From an uncultured Clostridia bacterium (lineage in GTDB: Bacteria > Bacillota > Clostridia > Oscillospirales > Ruminococcaceae): a DNA stretch of 64,000 nucleotides. Position numbers and translations under genes: made by a program. The first letter of the stretch is position 1. Each line of letters starts with the position of its first letter. This document shows, piece after piece, positions 17,795 through 26,387 of the stretch. A model generated the notes under the pieces. It saw nothing but the letters and a program-made list of their open reading frames with translations. It searched no databases and was not told the origin of the DNA. The stretch spans positions 34,105-98,104 of the forward strand of contig CANRDI010000006.1 of NCBI GenBank assembly GCA_947629335.1, read 5' to 3'.

Positions 17795-17954
17795 TTTTGC
17801 TCCTCCTTTTTTAAAGTCCGATAGTTATTTTGCTTTTAATTGCGCGATTTATTTTGGGAATTTTTGTGCAGTTTGCCGCATATTTTTTGTTGCATTTTTT
17901 GGCAATTTATGATATAATTTTGAATATGAATTGTTACATAATTTAGGAGTTATT

Positions 17955-18719
17955 ATGAAAAAATCAGTTTTTTCAGCCGCCCTCGCGGTGATTTTATTGG
18001 CAGGGTGCGCGCAGAGCGAGAACAGCTCGGCTGAAAGTTCGCAAAGCAGCTCGGCGGCTGAGGGAAGTTCAAGCGCTGTTCAGAGTACTGAAAGTTCGCA
18101 AAGCACGTCAGGCGCTGAAAGCAGTTCAAGCAGCACGAAAACTTCTTCAAGCTCGTCAAGTCTGAGCAGCTCATCGGCTGCGGTAAGTTCAGGCGCTGCT
18201 CAGAGTACCGAAAGTTCGCAAAGCTCGTCAGGCGCTAAAAGCAGTTCGAGCAGCAAACCCGCTCAATCAAGCAGCAAGGCTTCATCTTCCAAGCCCGCGC
18301 AGTCAAGCAGTCAAAAGCCTGTTCAGAGTTCGTCGAGCAAGCCTGCTTCGTCATCTGCCACGGAAAGCAAGCCTGCTGTTTCAACGGGAAAATTAGCGCC
18401 GGAAAATAATCCGCTCCCCGATTATAAATATATAGAAGATCCCGATGCAAAAGGGGCAATTGTTTACGGAATAAGAACAAACGACCCCAAACAAGGTACA
18501 TATACGCCCACTGATGTATCTAATTTACCGCCTGAAGCTTTCAAGGAAAATGGATTTCCTTATCCAAATGCCGTACAAAATGAAGTATTTGTAGATAAGA
18601 ACGGTGTCAAATGGGTATATTCTGCCGTAACTGATTGGTATATAGATGGTACGGAACCTGATGTAAGTCACGAAGCTGCACCAGGATTTGGCGGCGGTCA
18701 AATACCCGGAGCTTATTGA
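17955..18719 (+). CDS. Ser-rich lipoprotein of unknown function
   Basis: A 254-residue lipoprotein, starting at the ATG at 17955 because AGGAG lies 6 nt before it (the ORF track begins 24 bp earlier). The signal MKKSVFSAALAVILLAGCAQ contains the lipobox LAGC. Residues about 20-145 are an imperfect Ser-dominated repeat built from AESSQSS, KSSSSSK and KPAQSSS units, encoded with mixed Ser codons. The last 110 residues are a small unrecognised domain with YKYIEDPDAKG and WVYSAVTDWYIDG. This resembles a wall-spanning stalk carrying an exposed head, similar in composition to the linker of the SGNH protein. Confidence 0.7.
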   Translation: MKKSVFSAALAVILLAGCAQSENSSAESSQSSSAAEGSSSAVQSTESSQSTSGAESSSSSTKTSSSSSSLSSSSAAVSSGAAQSTESSQSSSGAKSSSSSKPAQSSSKASSSKPAQSSSQKPVQSSSSKPASSSATESKPAVSTGKLAPENNPLPDYKYIEDPDAKGAIVYGIRTNDPKQGTYTPTDVSNLPPEAFKENGFPYPNAVQNEVFVDKNGVKWVYSAVTDWYIDGTEPDVSHEAAPGFGGGQIPGAY

Positions 18720-18735
18720 TATTGAATATTAAGAC

Positions 18736-18764
18736 CCTCGGCTTAAAGCCGAGGATCTTTTTTT
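18736..18764 (+). terminator. Intrinsic terminator of the Ser-rich lipoprotein gene
   Basis: CCTCGGC pairs with GCCGAGG across TTAAA, followed by ATCTTTTTTTG. Confidence 0.85.
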
Positions 18765-18855
18765 GTGCAGTGCAAAAAATTTCAGAAGCGATACTGCTGA
18801 AACTTAAAATCGGGAAAAAAATTTTAAAATATTCATTTTACCACTTGAATAATTT

Positions 18856-18884
18856 TTGCAAATATGTTACAATGAAGTTAATAT
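18856..18884 (+). promoter_or_regulatory. Promoter of the DHH phosphoesterase gene
   Basis: TTGCAA and TAATAT with a 17-bp spacer, about 40 bp before the ribosome site of the gene at 18923. Confidence 0.5.
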
Positions 18885-18922
18885 GTGGGCATATTCTAAA
18901 GTCCAAAAATAAGGAGCCGCTT

Positions 18923-19912
18923 ATGACGCAGGAATTACAGGAGCTTATATCTGTTCTCAAAGGTCATCGTGTTTATATACAAACTCATAATTTCCCCGAC
19001 CCCGACGCAATCGCAAGCGCGTATGGACTTCAAGTTCTGCTTGAACATTTCGGGGTAATTACCATTATCTGCCACCACGGAGTTGTAGAGCGCGCTGCGA
19101 CAATGGATATGGTTTTTGAATTTAAAATTGATATGACCACCGACAACGATCTTATATATATGTCCGCAAATGATTATATCGTAAATGTTGACAGCCAGAA
19201 AGGAAACGCAAATATCCGCGACCTTATCGGAAAAGAAGTCGCAGTCATAGATCACCACCCCGTTTTCACCGAAATTGACGACTATAAATTCAAAGATATA
19301 CGCATGGTGGGAAGCTGTTCGACAATAATTGCGGATTATTTCAGACAAAATAATGTCGAAATGACCGAATCGGTAGCGACGGCTCTGCTTTATGGTCTCA
19401 AATGCGATACGCATAATTTTACGCGCGGCGTGAAGTCGCTTGATGTGGAAATATTTTCCTATCTGTTTCCCTATGCAAATCACCAGCTTATAAGGCGCTT
19501 TCAATCGGGCGAAATTCTCTATTCGGAAGTAAACGCTCTGGCGGACAGCCTTAAAAGGGTAGAGATAGTCGACGGAGTTGCGTTTGCATTTCTTGATTTT
19601 CCCTGCCCCGACGCTTTTATAGCGATGATCTCGGATTTTCTTATGCAGATAGATGTTGTTTACTTCTCGGTCGTTTTCACGCACAGAGATAACGGCTTTA
19701 AATTTTCGGTGCGCTCGGAGTTTGACGAGCTTGACGCAGGACGAATTGTTTCGGACGCTCTTATCGGTATTGGTTCGGGCGGCGGTCATAAATCAATGGC
19801 GGGCGGTTATGCCTCAGAAGAAAAACTCAGCAGGATAGGCACTGACTACAGCAAAACCATTCAGCACCTTTTTTTGAACATTATAAGATCAAAATACCAT
19901 AACGAGAAATAA
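18923..19912 (+). CDS. nrnA: DHH/DHHA1 phosphoesterase, NrnA-like oligoribonuclease
   Basis: A 329-residue DHH family phosphoesterase; the first 69 residues of the track ORF are discarded because AAGGAG lies 6 nt before the ATG at 18923 (MTQELQELISVLKGHRVYIQ). Motif I is THNFPDPDAIAS, motif II has the metal Asp in VNVDSQ, motif III is the DHH in VIDHHPVF, and the C-terminal DHHA1 signature is GSGGGHKSMAGG. The family degrades short RNAs (nanoRNAs), pAp or cyclic dinucleotide products. The wording HNFPDPD instead of HxNPDxD is typical of one NrnA subgroup. A diguanylate cyclase elsewhere in the window would be consistent with a role in pGpG removal, but that is inference. Confidence 0.8.
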   Translation: MTQELQELISVLKGHRVYIQTHNFPDPDAIASAYGLQVLLEHFGVITIICHHGVVERAATMDMVFEFKIDMTTDNDLIYMSANDYIVNVDSQKGNANIRDLIGKEVAVIDHHPVFTEIDDYKFKDIRMVGSCSTIIADYFRQNNVEMTESVATALLYGLKCDTHNFTRGVKSLDVEIFSYLFPYANHQLIRRFQSGEILYSEVNALADSLKRVEIVDGVAFAFLDFPCPDAFIAMISDFLMQIDVVYFSVVFTHRDNGFKFSVRSEFDELDAGRIVSDALIGIGSGGGHKSMAGGYASEEKLSRIGTDYSKTIQHLFLNIIRSKYHNEK

Positions 19913-19931
19913 TATAAACAGTCATACTGTC

Positions 19932-19957
19932 GATAAAGCCGAATTTCAGGCTTTATC
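19932..19957 (+). repeat. Intergenic hairpin with GATAAAGCC motif
   Basis: GATAAAGCC and GGCTTTATC form a perfect 9-bp stem just after nrnA. The core CTGTCGATAAAGCCG also occurs at 15567 and related words at 3379 and 10920. It may be part of a small intergenic repeat family. Confidence 0.45.
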
Positions 19958-20006
19958 AATAGCCAGAACATCTTTTTATTATAAAAAATACCGTCGGAAA
20001 TGCTCT

Positions 20007-20084
20007 GACAGCCGCTCGAACAGCCGTTTTTGCTTTCGCAGAACGGCGGGAACGCAAGGAGCAATATCGGCGGTCGCTTTTTTT
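20007..20084 (+). ncRNA. Structured intergenic RNA or terminator, unassigned
   Basis: Nested complementarity: GACAGCCG pairs with CGGCGGTC (7 of 8 positions) around an inner stem GCCGTT/AACGGC capped by TTGC-TTTC-GCAG, and the outer stem is followed by a run of T. No ORF is present in 19913-20256. It could be the tail of the nrnA transcript or an independent small RNA; it has no signature of SRP, 6S, tmRNA or RNase P that I can see. Confidence 0.4.
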
Positions 20085-20085
20085 A

Positions 20086-20114
20086 TTGACAAAAATCACA
20101 TATCATGCTATAAT
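20086..20114 (+). promoter_or_regulatory. Promoter of the radical SAM-ruvCAB-dprA operon
   Basis: Perfect TTGACA and TATAAT with a 17-bp spacer. The first gene starts at 20257, so the transcript would carry a leader of about 135 nt without recognised structure. Confidence 0.75.
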
Positions 20115-20256
20115 AAAAGTAGTCGGCTTTATAATTTCGGCGCAGACTGCGGGTGCATTTCGGATTTTTTTGCAGCAATCGGATATCGCGCCTTACAAAA
20201 CTGCGGTTTCGCTGCTCACTTTAAAACCGAATAAAATAATTGACGAGGAATAAAAA

Positions 20257-20874
20257 ATGACGATATTTTATAAATTTGAAGGAAAAATGTATATCAACAT
20301 CACTAACGGCTGTCCGTGCGACTGTGTTTTCTGCATAAGGAAAAATGCCGACAGCATAACCGACAACGACAGCCTCTGGCTTGAACACGAGCCTGATTTT
20401 GAGGAAATAACCGCGGCTTTTGACAAATTTGACAAGGCGGGAATGTCAGAGGCGGTTTTCTGCGGATACGGTGAGCCGACCGTGAGAGCGGATATGCTTT
20501 TGAAAACTGCCGAGTATATAAAGGCAAATTCGGACTTTAAAATCCGATTGAACACAAACGGGCTCGTAAGGCTGATACACAAGGACTTTGACATTTCGCG
20601 CTTTAAGGGACTTATTGACAGCGTTTCGATAAGTCTGAATGCAGACAACGCAAAGCGTTATAACGAGATAACGCGTCCGTCGTTCGGAATATCCGCATTT
20701 GACGAAATGCTCAGATTTGCGAGGGAAATGAAAGACCTCGGCATTAAAACGGGATTTACGGTAGTTGACGTCATTACGGCGGACGAAATAAAAAAATGCC
20801 GTGATATTGCCGAAAGCATGGGAATACCCCTTCGCGTAAGGCATTATGTAACTGACAACGAGAGCTATACCTGA
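20257..20874 (+). CDS. TatD-associated type radical SAM protein (TIGR04038-like)
   Basis: A 205-residue small radical SAM enzyme. The cluster-binding CX3CX2C is in GCPCDCVFCIRKN, and the following GYGEPTVR and RLNTNGLV are the SAM-binding GGE-like and beta-strand motifs. Size and the MYINITNGCPCDCVFCIRK opening match the family called TatD-linked radical SAM. Its substrate is unknown. Its TGA overlaps the ruvC start (ATGA-type overlap at 20872-20876), so translation of the two is coupled, linking this gene to the Holliday junction operon. Confidence 0.78.
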   Translation: MTIFYKFEGKMYINITNGCPCDCVFCIRKNADSITDNDSLWLEHEPDFEEITAAFDKFDKAGMSEAVFCGYGEPTVRADMLLKTAEYIKANSDFKIRLNTNGLVRLIHKDFDISRFKGLIDSVSISLNADNAKRYNEITRPSFGISAFDEMLRFAREMKDLGIKTGFTVVDVITADEIKKCRDIAESMGIPLRVRHYVTDNESYT

Positions 20875-21380
20875 TGAGAATTTTGGGAATTGACCCCGGA
20901 TATGCAATTGTCGGATATGGGGTTCTGGATTATGACAATGTACAGTTCAGAGTTGTGAACTACGGCGCGATAACTACTCCCGCAGATATGCCTTTTGACA
21001 GGCGGCTTTGTGAGATATTCGGCGATATGAATACACTGCTCGATAAATTCAAGCCCGACTGTATGAGCGTAGAAAAACTGTATTTTAACACCAACACGAC
21101 TACTGCTATTGACGTTGCACAAGCGAGAGGGGTAATACTGCTTGCGGCGGCGAAAAAGAGCATTCCTGTTTTTGAGTATACGCCGCTTCAGGTTAAAGTC
21201 GCGGTGACGGGATACGGGCGCGCCGAAAAACACCAAATGCAGGAAATGACGAAAAATATACTTCATCTTGAAAGCATACCTAAGCCCGACGACACCGCCG
21301 ACGCGCTTGCAATAGCGATTTGCCACGGGCATACGGGCGGCTCAAGACTTTCGGAGATCATTAGAAAAAACAAGGAGTAA
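20874..21380 (+). CDS. ruvC: Holliday junction resolvase RuvC
   Basis: A 168-residue RuvC, the endonuclease that cuts Holliday junctions held by RuvAB. The four acidic catalytic residues are seen in MRILGIDPGY (Asp), SVEKLYFN (Glu) and KPDDTADALAIA (two Asp). Length matches the family. It overlaps the upstream gene by one base and precedes ruvA by 3 bp. Order here is ruvC-ruvA-TPR-ruvB, with an extra gene between A and B. Confidence 0.95.
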   Translation: MRILGIDPGYAIVGYGVLDYDNVQFRVVNYGAITTPADMPFDRRLCEIFGDMNTLLDKFKPDCMSVEKLYFNTNTTTAIDVAQARGVILLAAAKKSIPVFEYTPLQVKVAVTGYGRAEKHQMQEMTKNILHLESIPKPDDTADALAIAICHGHTGGSRLSEIIRKNKE

Positions 21381-21383
21381 CAT

Positions 21384-21971
21384 ATGATATACAGCTTACG
21401 CGGAAAACTTATCGAAACAGGACAAAACCTTGCAGTTGTAGAGTGCGCGGGGGTGGGGTATGCGTGCAGGACGACTTCGAACACGCTCGCAAAGATACGT
21501 GAGCTTGACGAGGTGTTCTTATATACATATCTGCACATAACCGAAAACGCGGTTGATCTGTTCGGTTTTGCGGACAGCGCGGAGCTTTCGTGTTTCAAAC
21601 AGCTTATCTCCGTTTCGGGGGTAGGTCCGAAGGCTGCGCTTTCGATACTTTCGGACATTACTCCGTCGAAACTTGCGCTTTGTATTGCGACAGGCGACAG
21701 CAAGACGCTTACAAAAGCTCCGGGTATCGGCACGAAGATTGCGCAGAGAATTGTGCTGGAACTTAAAGACAAGATCGCAAAGGAACAGCATTTTTCCTCC
21801 GCCGAGCTTATAAGTGTTCCGAATATGAGCGGGAACAATGTCTCGGAAGCAATGGAAGCGCTCGCCGTACTCGGATTTGCGCCCGCGCAGATAAACTCGG
21901 CGCTTACGGGAGCAGACCCGAATGCTTCGGTTGAAGAACTGATAAAGCTCGGACTGAAAAACCTCGCCTGA
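21384..21971 (+). CDS. ruvA: Holliday junction DNA helicase subunit RuvA
   Basis: A 195-residue RuvA, which tetramerises on four-way junctions and loads RuvB. Opening MIYSLRGKLIETGQNLAVVE is the OB-fold domain I; helix-hairpin-helix motifs are in LISVSGVGPKAALSIL and LTKAPGIGTKIAQRIVLEL; the C-terminal RuvB-binding domain III ends with SVEELIKLGLKNLA. It follows ruvC by 3 bp with AAGGAG inside the ruvC end. Confidence 0.96.
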   Translation: MIYSLRGKLIETGQNLAVVECAGVGYACRTTSNTLAKIRELDEVFLYTYLHITENAVDLFGFADSAELSCFKQLISVSGVGPKAALSILSDITPSKLALCIATGDSKTLTKAPGIGTKIAQRIVLELKDKIAKEQHFSSAELISVPNMSGNNVSEAMEALAVLGFAPAQINSALTGADPNASVEELIKLGLKNLA

Positions 21972-22006
21972 ATAAAATACTCACAAACATGCAAAGGAGG
22001 TTCTCC

Positions 22007-22936
22007 TTGAACAATAAAAACAACAATAACAAACAGCCTGCCGCTCACTTGGCGTCGTTTTTCGCCGGTATTTTTATGGGAATATTGTTTATAATTTCAA
22101 TGTATGGCGTTGACGGAAAGTTCGGCGACATAATGCTTAAAACAACAATATTTGCGGCGATTGGAGCAGTCGCCTGCCTTTTGACAGTGATCATAAGAGA
22201 ATTTATTCAACCGTATCTCAGCCGAAGAAAAGCGGCGATAAAAGCGCTCGGAAAGGACGGAATGAGGATACTTCGGCACGACAAGACCGCGCGGCTTGCA
22301 TATAAAGGGATCTACGCAATAATAAACGGAAATTATCCCGAAGCGGAGGATAATCTGTATCAGGCTTTAGCAAATTCGGAAGTAAGGCAAAATCAAAAAT
22401 TCTGCATAGAGTGGCTCGTAAAACTTTATGAAACGACAAAAGACAATCCTAAACTTATGTGGTGTTTCAGAAAAGCGGTAGAATATTCTCCCGATGATGC
22501 AGAGGCTCAATCGAGACTTGGTTTCGCGTATTTTATGGATGGAGATCTGGACAGGGCGGAATACTGTCTCGGTCAGGCGATAAAATACAACCCGAACAAC
22601 GGCTATTCGTACTATAATCTCGTAAAAATACATCTTATGCGGGGAGAGTATGAAAAAGCGCGCGAAACTCTTGAAACGCTTATGAAAATAAATGCAAACC
22701 ATCCGCTCGCCCATGCGGAGTATGCAAACTATTACGCCATGACGGGAGAACGCGAAAAGGCACAGGAAGAATGTAAAAGAGCTCAGCTTTGCGGATATAA
22801 AGACCCCGACGAGCTTAACCGCAGGATAAACGCAATGCTGAATTTCGAGGAAACAAAATTCAGCGCGGACGATCTTCCTCAGCTTTACTACCGGAAAATT
22901 GAAAAAAGAACGGAAAGCGGTGAAAAAAATGCTTGA
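22007..22936 (+). CDS. Membrane-anchored TPR protein in the ruv operon
   Basis: About 309 residues. The track starts at 21989 but that ATG lies inside the ribosome site AAAGGAGG; the TTG at 22007, 6 nt beyond, is the likely start. Two hydrophobic helices occupy about residues 14-33 and 43-62, followed by tetratricopeptide-like repeats ([60 protein letters not shown]). It probably acts as a membrane scaffold for an unknown partner. It overlaps ruvB by 8 bp, so it is co-translated with it, but I know no link between TPR proteins and branch migration. Confidence 0.72.
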   Translation: MNNKNNNNKQPAAHLASFFAGIFMGILFIISMYGVDGKFGDIMLKTTIFAAIGAVACLLTVIIREFIQPYLSRRKAAIKALGKDGMRILRHDKTARLAYKGIYAIINGNYPEAEDNLYQALANSEVRQNQKFCIEWLVKLYETTKDNPKLMWCFRKAVEYSPDDAEAQSRLGFAYFMDGDLDRAEYCLGQAIKYNPNNGYSYYNLVKIHLMRGEYEKARETLETLMKINANHPLAHAEYANYYAMTGEREKAQEECKRAQLCGYKDPDELNRRINAMLNFEETKFSADDLPQLYYRKIEKRTESGEKNA

Positions 22937-23984
22937 AATGTCAGATGAGGAATTTGATTTTAAAGAGCGTGTAGTAGAGCCGAGAGCCGTTGAGCTTGAC
23001 AGCGACACAGAGCTTACTCTCCGCCCGAAATCGCTCGCGGAATATATAGGTCAGGACAAAGTAAAGGAAAATATGGCGGTTTATATCGAAGCGGCAAAAA
23101 AGCGCGGTGAATGTCTTGACCATGTTTTGCTGTACGGACCGCCGGGGCTTGGAAAGACAACGCTTTCTTGCATTATCGCAAACGAAATGGGGGTAAATAT
23201 CCGCATAACGTCGGGTCCTGCGATCGAAAAAGCGGGAGATCTTGCGGCGCTTTTGACTAATTTACAGCCGAACGACGTTCTGTTTATCGACGAAATACAC
23301 CGCCTGTCGCGGCAGGTAGAAGAAGTCCTCTACCCCGCTATGGAAGATTATGCGCTCGATATTGTTATGGGAAACGGACCTGCGGCGCGCTCGATAAGAA
23401 TTGACCTGCCGCATTTTACGCTTATCGGAGCGACGACCCGTTCGGGACAGCTCTCCGCGCCGCTTCGTGACAGGTTTGGAGTTGTGCAGAGGCTGGAACT
23501 CTATACTCCCGAACAGCTTTGCGACATTGTACAGCGATCGGCGGTAATTTTGGGAATACCGTGTATGAAAGACGGCGCGTTTGAAATAGCGAGGCGTTCA
23601 AGAGGAACTCCGCGAATAGCAAACCGCCTGCTGAAACGCGTCCGCGACTTTGCGGAAGTTATCGGAAACGGAAAAATAACGCGAGATATCGCAGATACAG
23701 CCCTGAAAAAGTTGGAGGTTGACGAGCTGGGACTTGACAGCTTGGACAGAAATTTTCTCGAAATGATAATCAAAGGCTATAACGGCGGACCTGTGGGGCT
23801 TTCAACACTCGCTTCGGCGCTGAATGAAGAAGCGGTAACGCTCGAAGACGTCTGCGAGCCGTATCTTATGCAGCTCGGATTTGTGGCGAAAACTCCGAGA
23901 GGGAGAATTGCCACGGCGCTTGCGTACAAGCACCTCGGAATTGCGTATAACGAAAGCGACCAGCAGACGCTTGAGGATACCTGA
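22929..23984 (+). CDS. ruvB: Holliday junction branch migration ATPase RuvB
   Basis: About 351 residues. Walker [12 protein letters not shown], Walker [11 protein letters not shown], sensor I GATTRSG and the arginine-finger region [11 protein letters not shown] are all present, and the C-terminal winged helix follows ([19 protein letters not shown]). RuvB rings pump DNA through the RuvA-bound junction. GGTGA then AAAAA precedes the ATG at 22929; the track start at 22899 lies deep inside the TPR gene and lacks a site. It overlaps the TPR gene by 8 bp. Confidence 0.96.
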   Translation: MLEMSDEEFDFKERVVEPRAVELDSDTELTLRPKSLAEYIGQDKVKENMAVYIEAAKKRGECLDHVLLYGPPGLGKTTLSCIIANEMGVNIRITSGPAIEKAGDLAALLTNLQPNDVLFIDEIHRLSRQVEEVLYPAMEDYALDIVMGNGPAARSIRIDLPHFTLIGATTRSGQLSAPLRDRFGVVQRLELYTPEQLCDIVQRSAVILGIPCMKDGAFEIARRSRGTPRIANRLLKRVRDFAEVIGNGKITRDIADTALKKLEVDELGLDSLDRNFLEMIIKGYNGGPVGLSTLASALNEEAVTLEDVCEPYLMQLGFVAKTPRGRIATALAYKHLGIAYNESDQQTLEDT

Positions 23985-23995
23985 ACGGAGATATT

Positions 23996-24355
23996 ATGAT
24001 TTTATGCGCTAATAATGGGAATTTTCCCGCAAACAACTCCGAAGAGCTAAGAGTTGCTCTGAACGCCGCCTGTGGTGAGATGTGGCTCGGCGAGAGCGAG
24101 GACAGCTATCCGTGCATTGCGATATTATGCTGTGAAGAGGGAGCGTCTTTAAACTATTTTGCAAGCGAGGGCGGGGATATGTACGCTTCTGTCGGCGACA
24201 GAACGCTTGGCGGCTCGATTGAGGCAAATATTGACGGAGAAGTGTATCAGATAGAGCGCTGTCAGATAATTCCGTTTGAAAAAGTCTTTCCCTGTGCAAA
24301 TGAGTTTATAAATAATGCCGTTCTTCCCTCCTGCATAGAATGGGAACAACTGTGA
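23996..24355 (+). CDS. Small acidic protein, possibly Imm1-like
   Basis: A 119-residue, Cys-rich acidic protein between ruvB and dprA, 11 bp after ruvB. The segment SYPCIAILCCEEGASLNYFA with the following EGGDMYASVGD resembles the core of Imm1-type immunity proteins, in which a strand pair carries short YPxL and GxxxxxY patterns. This similarity is weak and by eye. No toxin gene is adjacent. It may just be a small beta-rich protein that happens to lie in this operon; it has a sensible codon pattern and coupled overlaps with its neighbour, so I take it as real. Confidence 0.5.
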   Translation: MILCANNGNFPANNSEELRVALNAACGEMWLGESEDSYPCIAILCCEEGASLNYFASEGGDMYASVGDRTLGGSIEANIDGEVYQIERCQIIPFEKVFPCANEFINNAVLPSCIEWEQL

Positions 24356-25293
24356 CAAAGCGGGGTGATTTTACGGCAAGCTCTGCTGAAGTATGGATAT
24401 GGCTGCTGCTCGTTATGCAGCCGTACAATTACAGAACGGTCGAAATTCTCGAACAATACGGTTTTAACGCCGAAAAAGCCGCCGCAGCTATCCGCGACGG
24501 AAAAGTTATGCTTACCGAAGATGAGAAAAAGCGCGCAAAAGATACTCGAAACGAAGCTGTGCATAAAGTTATGAAAACCTGCTTTAACAGTGGCGTTCGG
24601 ATCATAACATTTGACGACGAAGAATATCCCCCGCTTTTAAAGGAAATTTACAATCCGCCGATAGTTCTTTTCTGCGCAGGAAGCCTTAAAGGTCTAAGCG
24701 GCGCGCTGACCCTTTCGGCAGTAGGAACGCGAAAACCCTCGAACTACGGCATAGCCGTTACAAAGCGGCTTATTTCACAGCTTTCACAAGCGGGAACAGT
24801 TATAACGAGCGGTCTCGCCTTAGGGATAGACGCCGCGGTACACAGAGCCTGTATAGACAGCGGCGGACAAACTTTCGGAGTTTTAGGCTGCGGTATCTTA
24901 GTAAACTATCCCGCAGACAATGCACAGCTTAAACGGGATATTATCAAAAGCGGCGGCGCAATAATAAGCGAACTTCTTCCGTTCACAAAACCTTCGGCGG
25001 ATTATTTCCAACACCGAAACCGAATAATTTCGGGGCTGTCCAAAGGGACGCTCGTTCTTGAAGCAGACGAAAAAAGCGGAGCGCTCATCACCGCCAACCA
25101 TGCCTGTGAACAAGGCAGAGAGGTGTTTTTCGTTCCGCCGCACGATATACTTTCGCCGCGCTTTATGGGCGTAGCTTCTCTCGGCAGAGACGGCGCAACG
25201 CCTGTTTTCAGTTATCTTGACGTTCTGTGCGGGATAATCGGTACGTCGGATCTCGGCAGTTTTATAAGCCGTGAGCTTAAAAATAAGCCTTAA
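24340..25293 (+). CDS. dprA: DNA processing protein DprA
   Basis: A DprA (Smf) of 317 residues that loads RecA on incoming single-stranded DNA. The Rossmann-like core is clear: LSAVGTRKPSNYGIAVTKRL, TSGLALGIDAAVHRACIDSG, GCGILVNYPADNAQL and the SGLSKGTLVLEADEKSGALIT block. An N-terminal helical (SAM-like) domain precedes it and the C-terminal winged helix found in many homologues is absent. The ATG at 24340 overlaps the upstream gene by 16 bp; a GTG at 24352 makes a tight GTGA overlap with its stop and is an alternative start. No other competence gene is visible. Confidence 0.9.
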   Translation: MGTTVTKRGDFTASSAEVWIWLLLVMQPYNYRTVEILEQYGFNAEKAAAAIRDGKVMLTEDEKKRAKDTRNEAVHKVMKTCFNSGVRIITFDDEEYPPLLKEIYNPPIVLFCAGSLKGLSGALTLSAVGTRKPSNYGIAVTKRLISQLSQAGTVITSGLALGIDAAVHRACIDSGGQTFGVLGCGILVNYPADNAQLKRDIIKSGGAIISELLPFTKPSADYFQHRNRIISGLSKGTLVLEADEKSGALITANHACEQGREVFFVPPHDILSPRFMGVASLGRDGATPVFSYLDVLCGIIGTSDLGSFISRELKNKP

Positions 25294-25484
25294 TCAAGAT
25301 AATATTTATCATCCTCGGAAATTTCTTTTTCATTTGCTTTCTCGGTCTCATCTATGGCGTCGTCAAGTCCCGTTAATGCCGCGAACGACAGAAATTGTGC
25401 CGCCCGATCGAGAACGGGCATTCTTTTCTCCGTTTTCGGGCGGGAACATTTTATGATGTCGTCATATTTCTTCGTCATTTTCAC
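25290..25484 (-). CDS. Small YolD-like protein
   Basis: A 64-residue protein with MPVLDRAAQFLSFAALTGLDDAIDETEK, which matches the short conserved core of YolD-like proteins (excerpt RAAQFLSFAALTGLDDAI). In Clostridia such proteins often sit beside Y-family DNA polymerase genes, which are absent here. Its start overlaps the end of the metallophosphoesterase gene upstream by 23 bp, so the two are translated together. The stop overlaps the last bases of dprA on the other strand (convergent). Confidence 0.65.
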   Translation of the reverse strand: MKMTKKYDDIIKCSRPKTEKRMPVLDRAAQFLSFAALTGLDDAIDETEKANEKEISEDDKYYLD

Positions 25485-26028
25485 TGTTTAACGCCTTCTT
25501 TTTAAATTCGATATTGTTTGCGACCATTTCGTCAAATGTCACGGGAAAATAGTTATTTACATCTACTCCCGCATTAAACATAACTTCGCTTTTTGCAATA
25601 TAATCCCAGCAATCCGTTTTCGTGTCGTTATGGATATGTCCGAAAACCATATAACATTTCTTATGGTGAGGCCATAAAAGCATGGGATAATGACAAAGCG
25701 TACACTGAACCTTTCCCGTAGTCATATACAGAAGATTATCGACGCTCACAAAATACTTTTTCAGAAGTTCGTCATTTATCCACGAAAGATCGTGATTTCC
25801 GATAATAAGGTGCTTTCTTCCTTTAAGCCGCTTTAAATAATATTCGGGAGAATTTGTATTTTTGAATATAAGGTCGCCGAGTATGTAAATATTATCGCCT
25901 TCGCTTACGCGGGCATTCCAGTTTTCAATAAGCGTTCTGTCCATTTCTTCAACACTTGAAAAAGGACGGTTACAGTGCTTTATTATATTTGCATGACCAA
26001 AATGCAGGTCGCTTGTAAAGAAAACCAT
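25462..26028 (-). CDS. Calcineurin-like metallophosphoesterase
   Basis: About 188 residues. The metal-binding motifs of the calcineurin-like fold are in order: SDLHFGHANI, LGDLIF, IGNHDLSW and the late FGHIHND. The start is set at the ATG at 26028 (MVFFTSDLHFGHANI) because GGAGAGACT precedes it; the track ORF begins 18 bp earlier. It is a small stand-alone phosphodiesterase of unknown substrate. It heads a two-gene unit with the YolD-like gene. Confidence 0.83.
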   Translation of the reverse strand: MVFFTSDLHFGHANIIKHCNRPFSSVEEMDRTLIENWNARVSEGDNIYILGDLIFKNTNSPEYYLKRLKGRKHLIIGNHDLSWINDELLKKYFVSVDNLLYMTTGKVQCTLCHYPMLLWPHHKKCYMVFGHIHNDTKTDCWDYIAKSEVMFNAGVDVNNYFPVTFDEMVANNIEFKKKALNSENDEEI

Positions 26029-26083
26029 AGTCTCTCCTCTATTCATTATTACAATATTATAAGTCGCTGACGACGCAGATGAT

Positions 26084-26227
26084 TTATCGACAGGATAAAG
26101 GGCGATCTTCGCGCATAAGCCTTGATTTTCCGCTTATTATTTCAACAGCACCCTCATGCGGGCATTTTCACATATCCCAACAGCCGTTACATTTTCCTTC
26201 GTCAATATGTATAATTTTTCTCGTCAT
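26084..26227 (-). pseudogene. Decayed 4Fe-4S ferredoxin-type gene
   Basis: The minus strand begins ATG and reads MTRKIIHIDEGKCNGC, then a stop (TGA), then KCPHEGAVEIISGKSRLMRE. Allowing one inserted T after the second TGT restores CNGCGICENA, and a missing base nearby returns to HEGAVEIISGKSRLMRED. This is the opening of a common Clostridia ferredoxin-type protein (MTRKIIHIDE...CNGCGxC), truncated after MRED. Two frameshifts and a 3' truncation mark it as dead. No intact copy is in the window. Confidence 0.7.
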
Positions 26228-26358
26228 TTTTCTACTTTACCAAAAAAATTTTTTTGGAAACCTTTTAATACATTCTAATCCCCATTATACAATATTTATA
26301 TGTAAAAATCAAGTAGGAATTTATTGTCCGGTCGGTTTGTAAAAATTATAAAAAGCTA

Positions 26359-26387
26359 TTGACAAAAGAGATAAAATACTATATAAT
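26359..26387 (+). promoter_or_regulatory. Promoter of nrdD
   Basis: TTGACA (26359-26364) and TATAAT (26382-26387), spacer 17 bp, about 75 bp before nrdD. Confidence 0.78.

Noticed and set aside
17931-17954. Upstream start of the Ser-rich lipoprotein
   Set aside because: The lipoprotein signal begins at 17955 behind a good AGGAG site.
18716-18922. 69-residue N-terminal extension of the NrnA ORF
   Set aside because: It reads through a terminator and promoter; the real start is 18923 with AAGGAG.
26079-26342. 87-residue plus-strand ORF
   Set aside because: It overlaps the decayed ferredoxin and is its complementary shadow.
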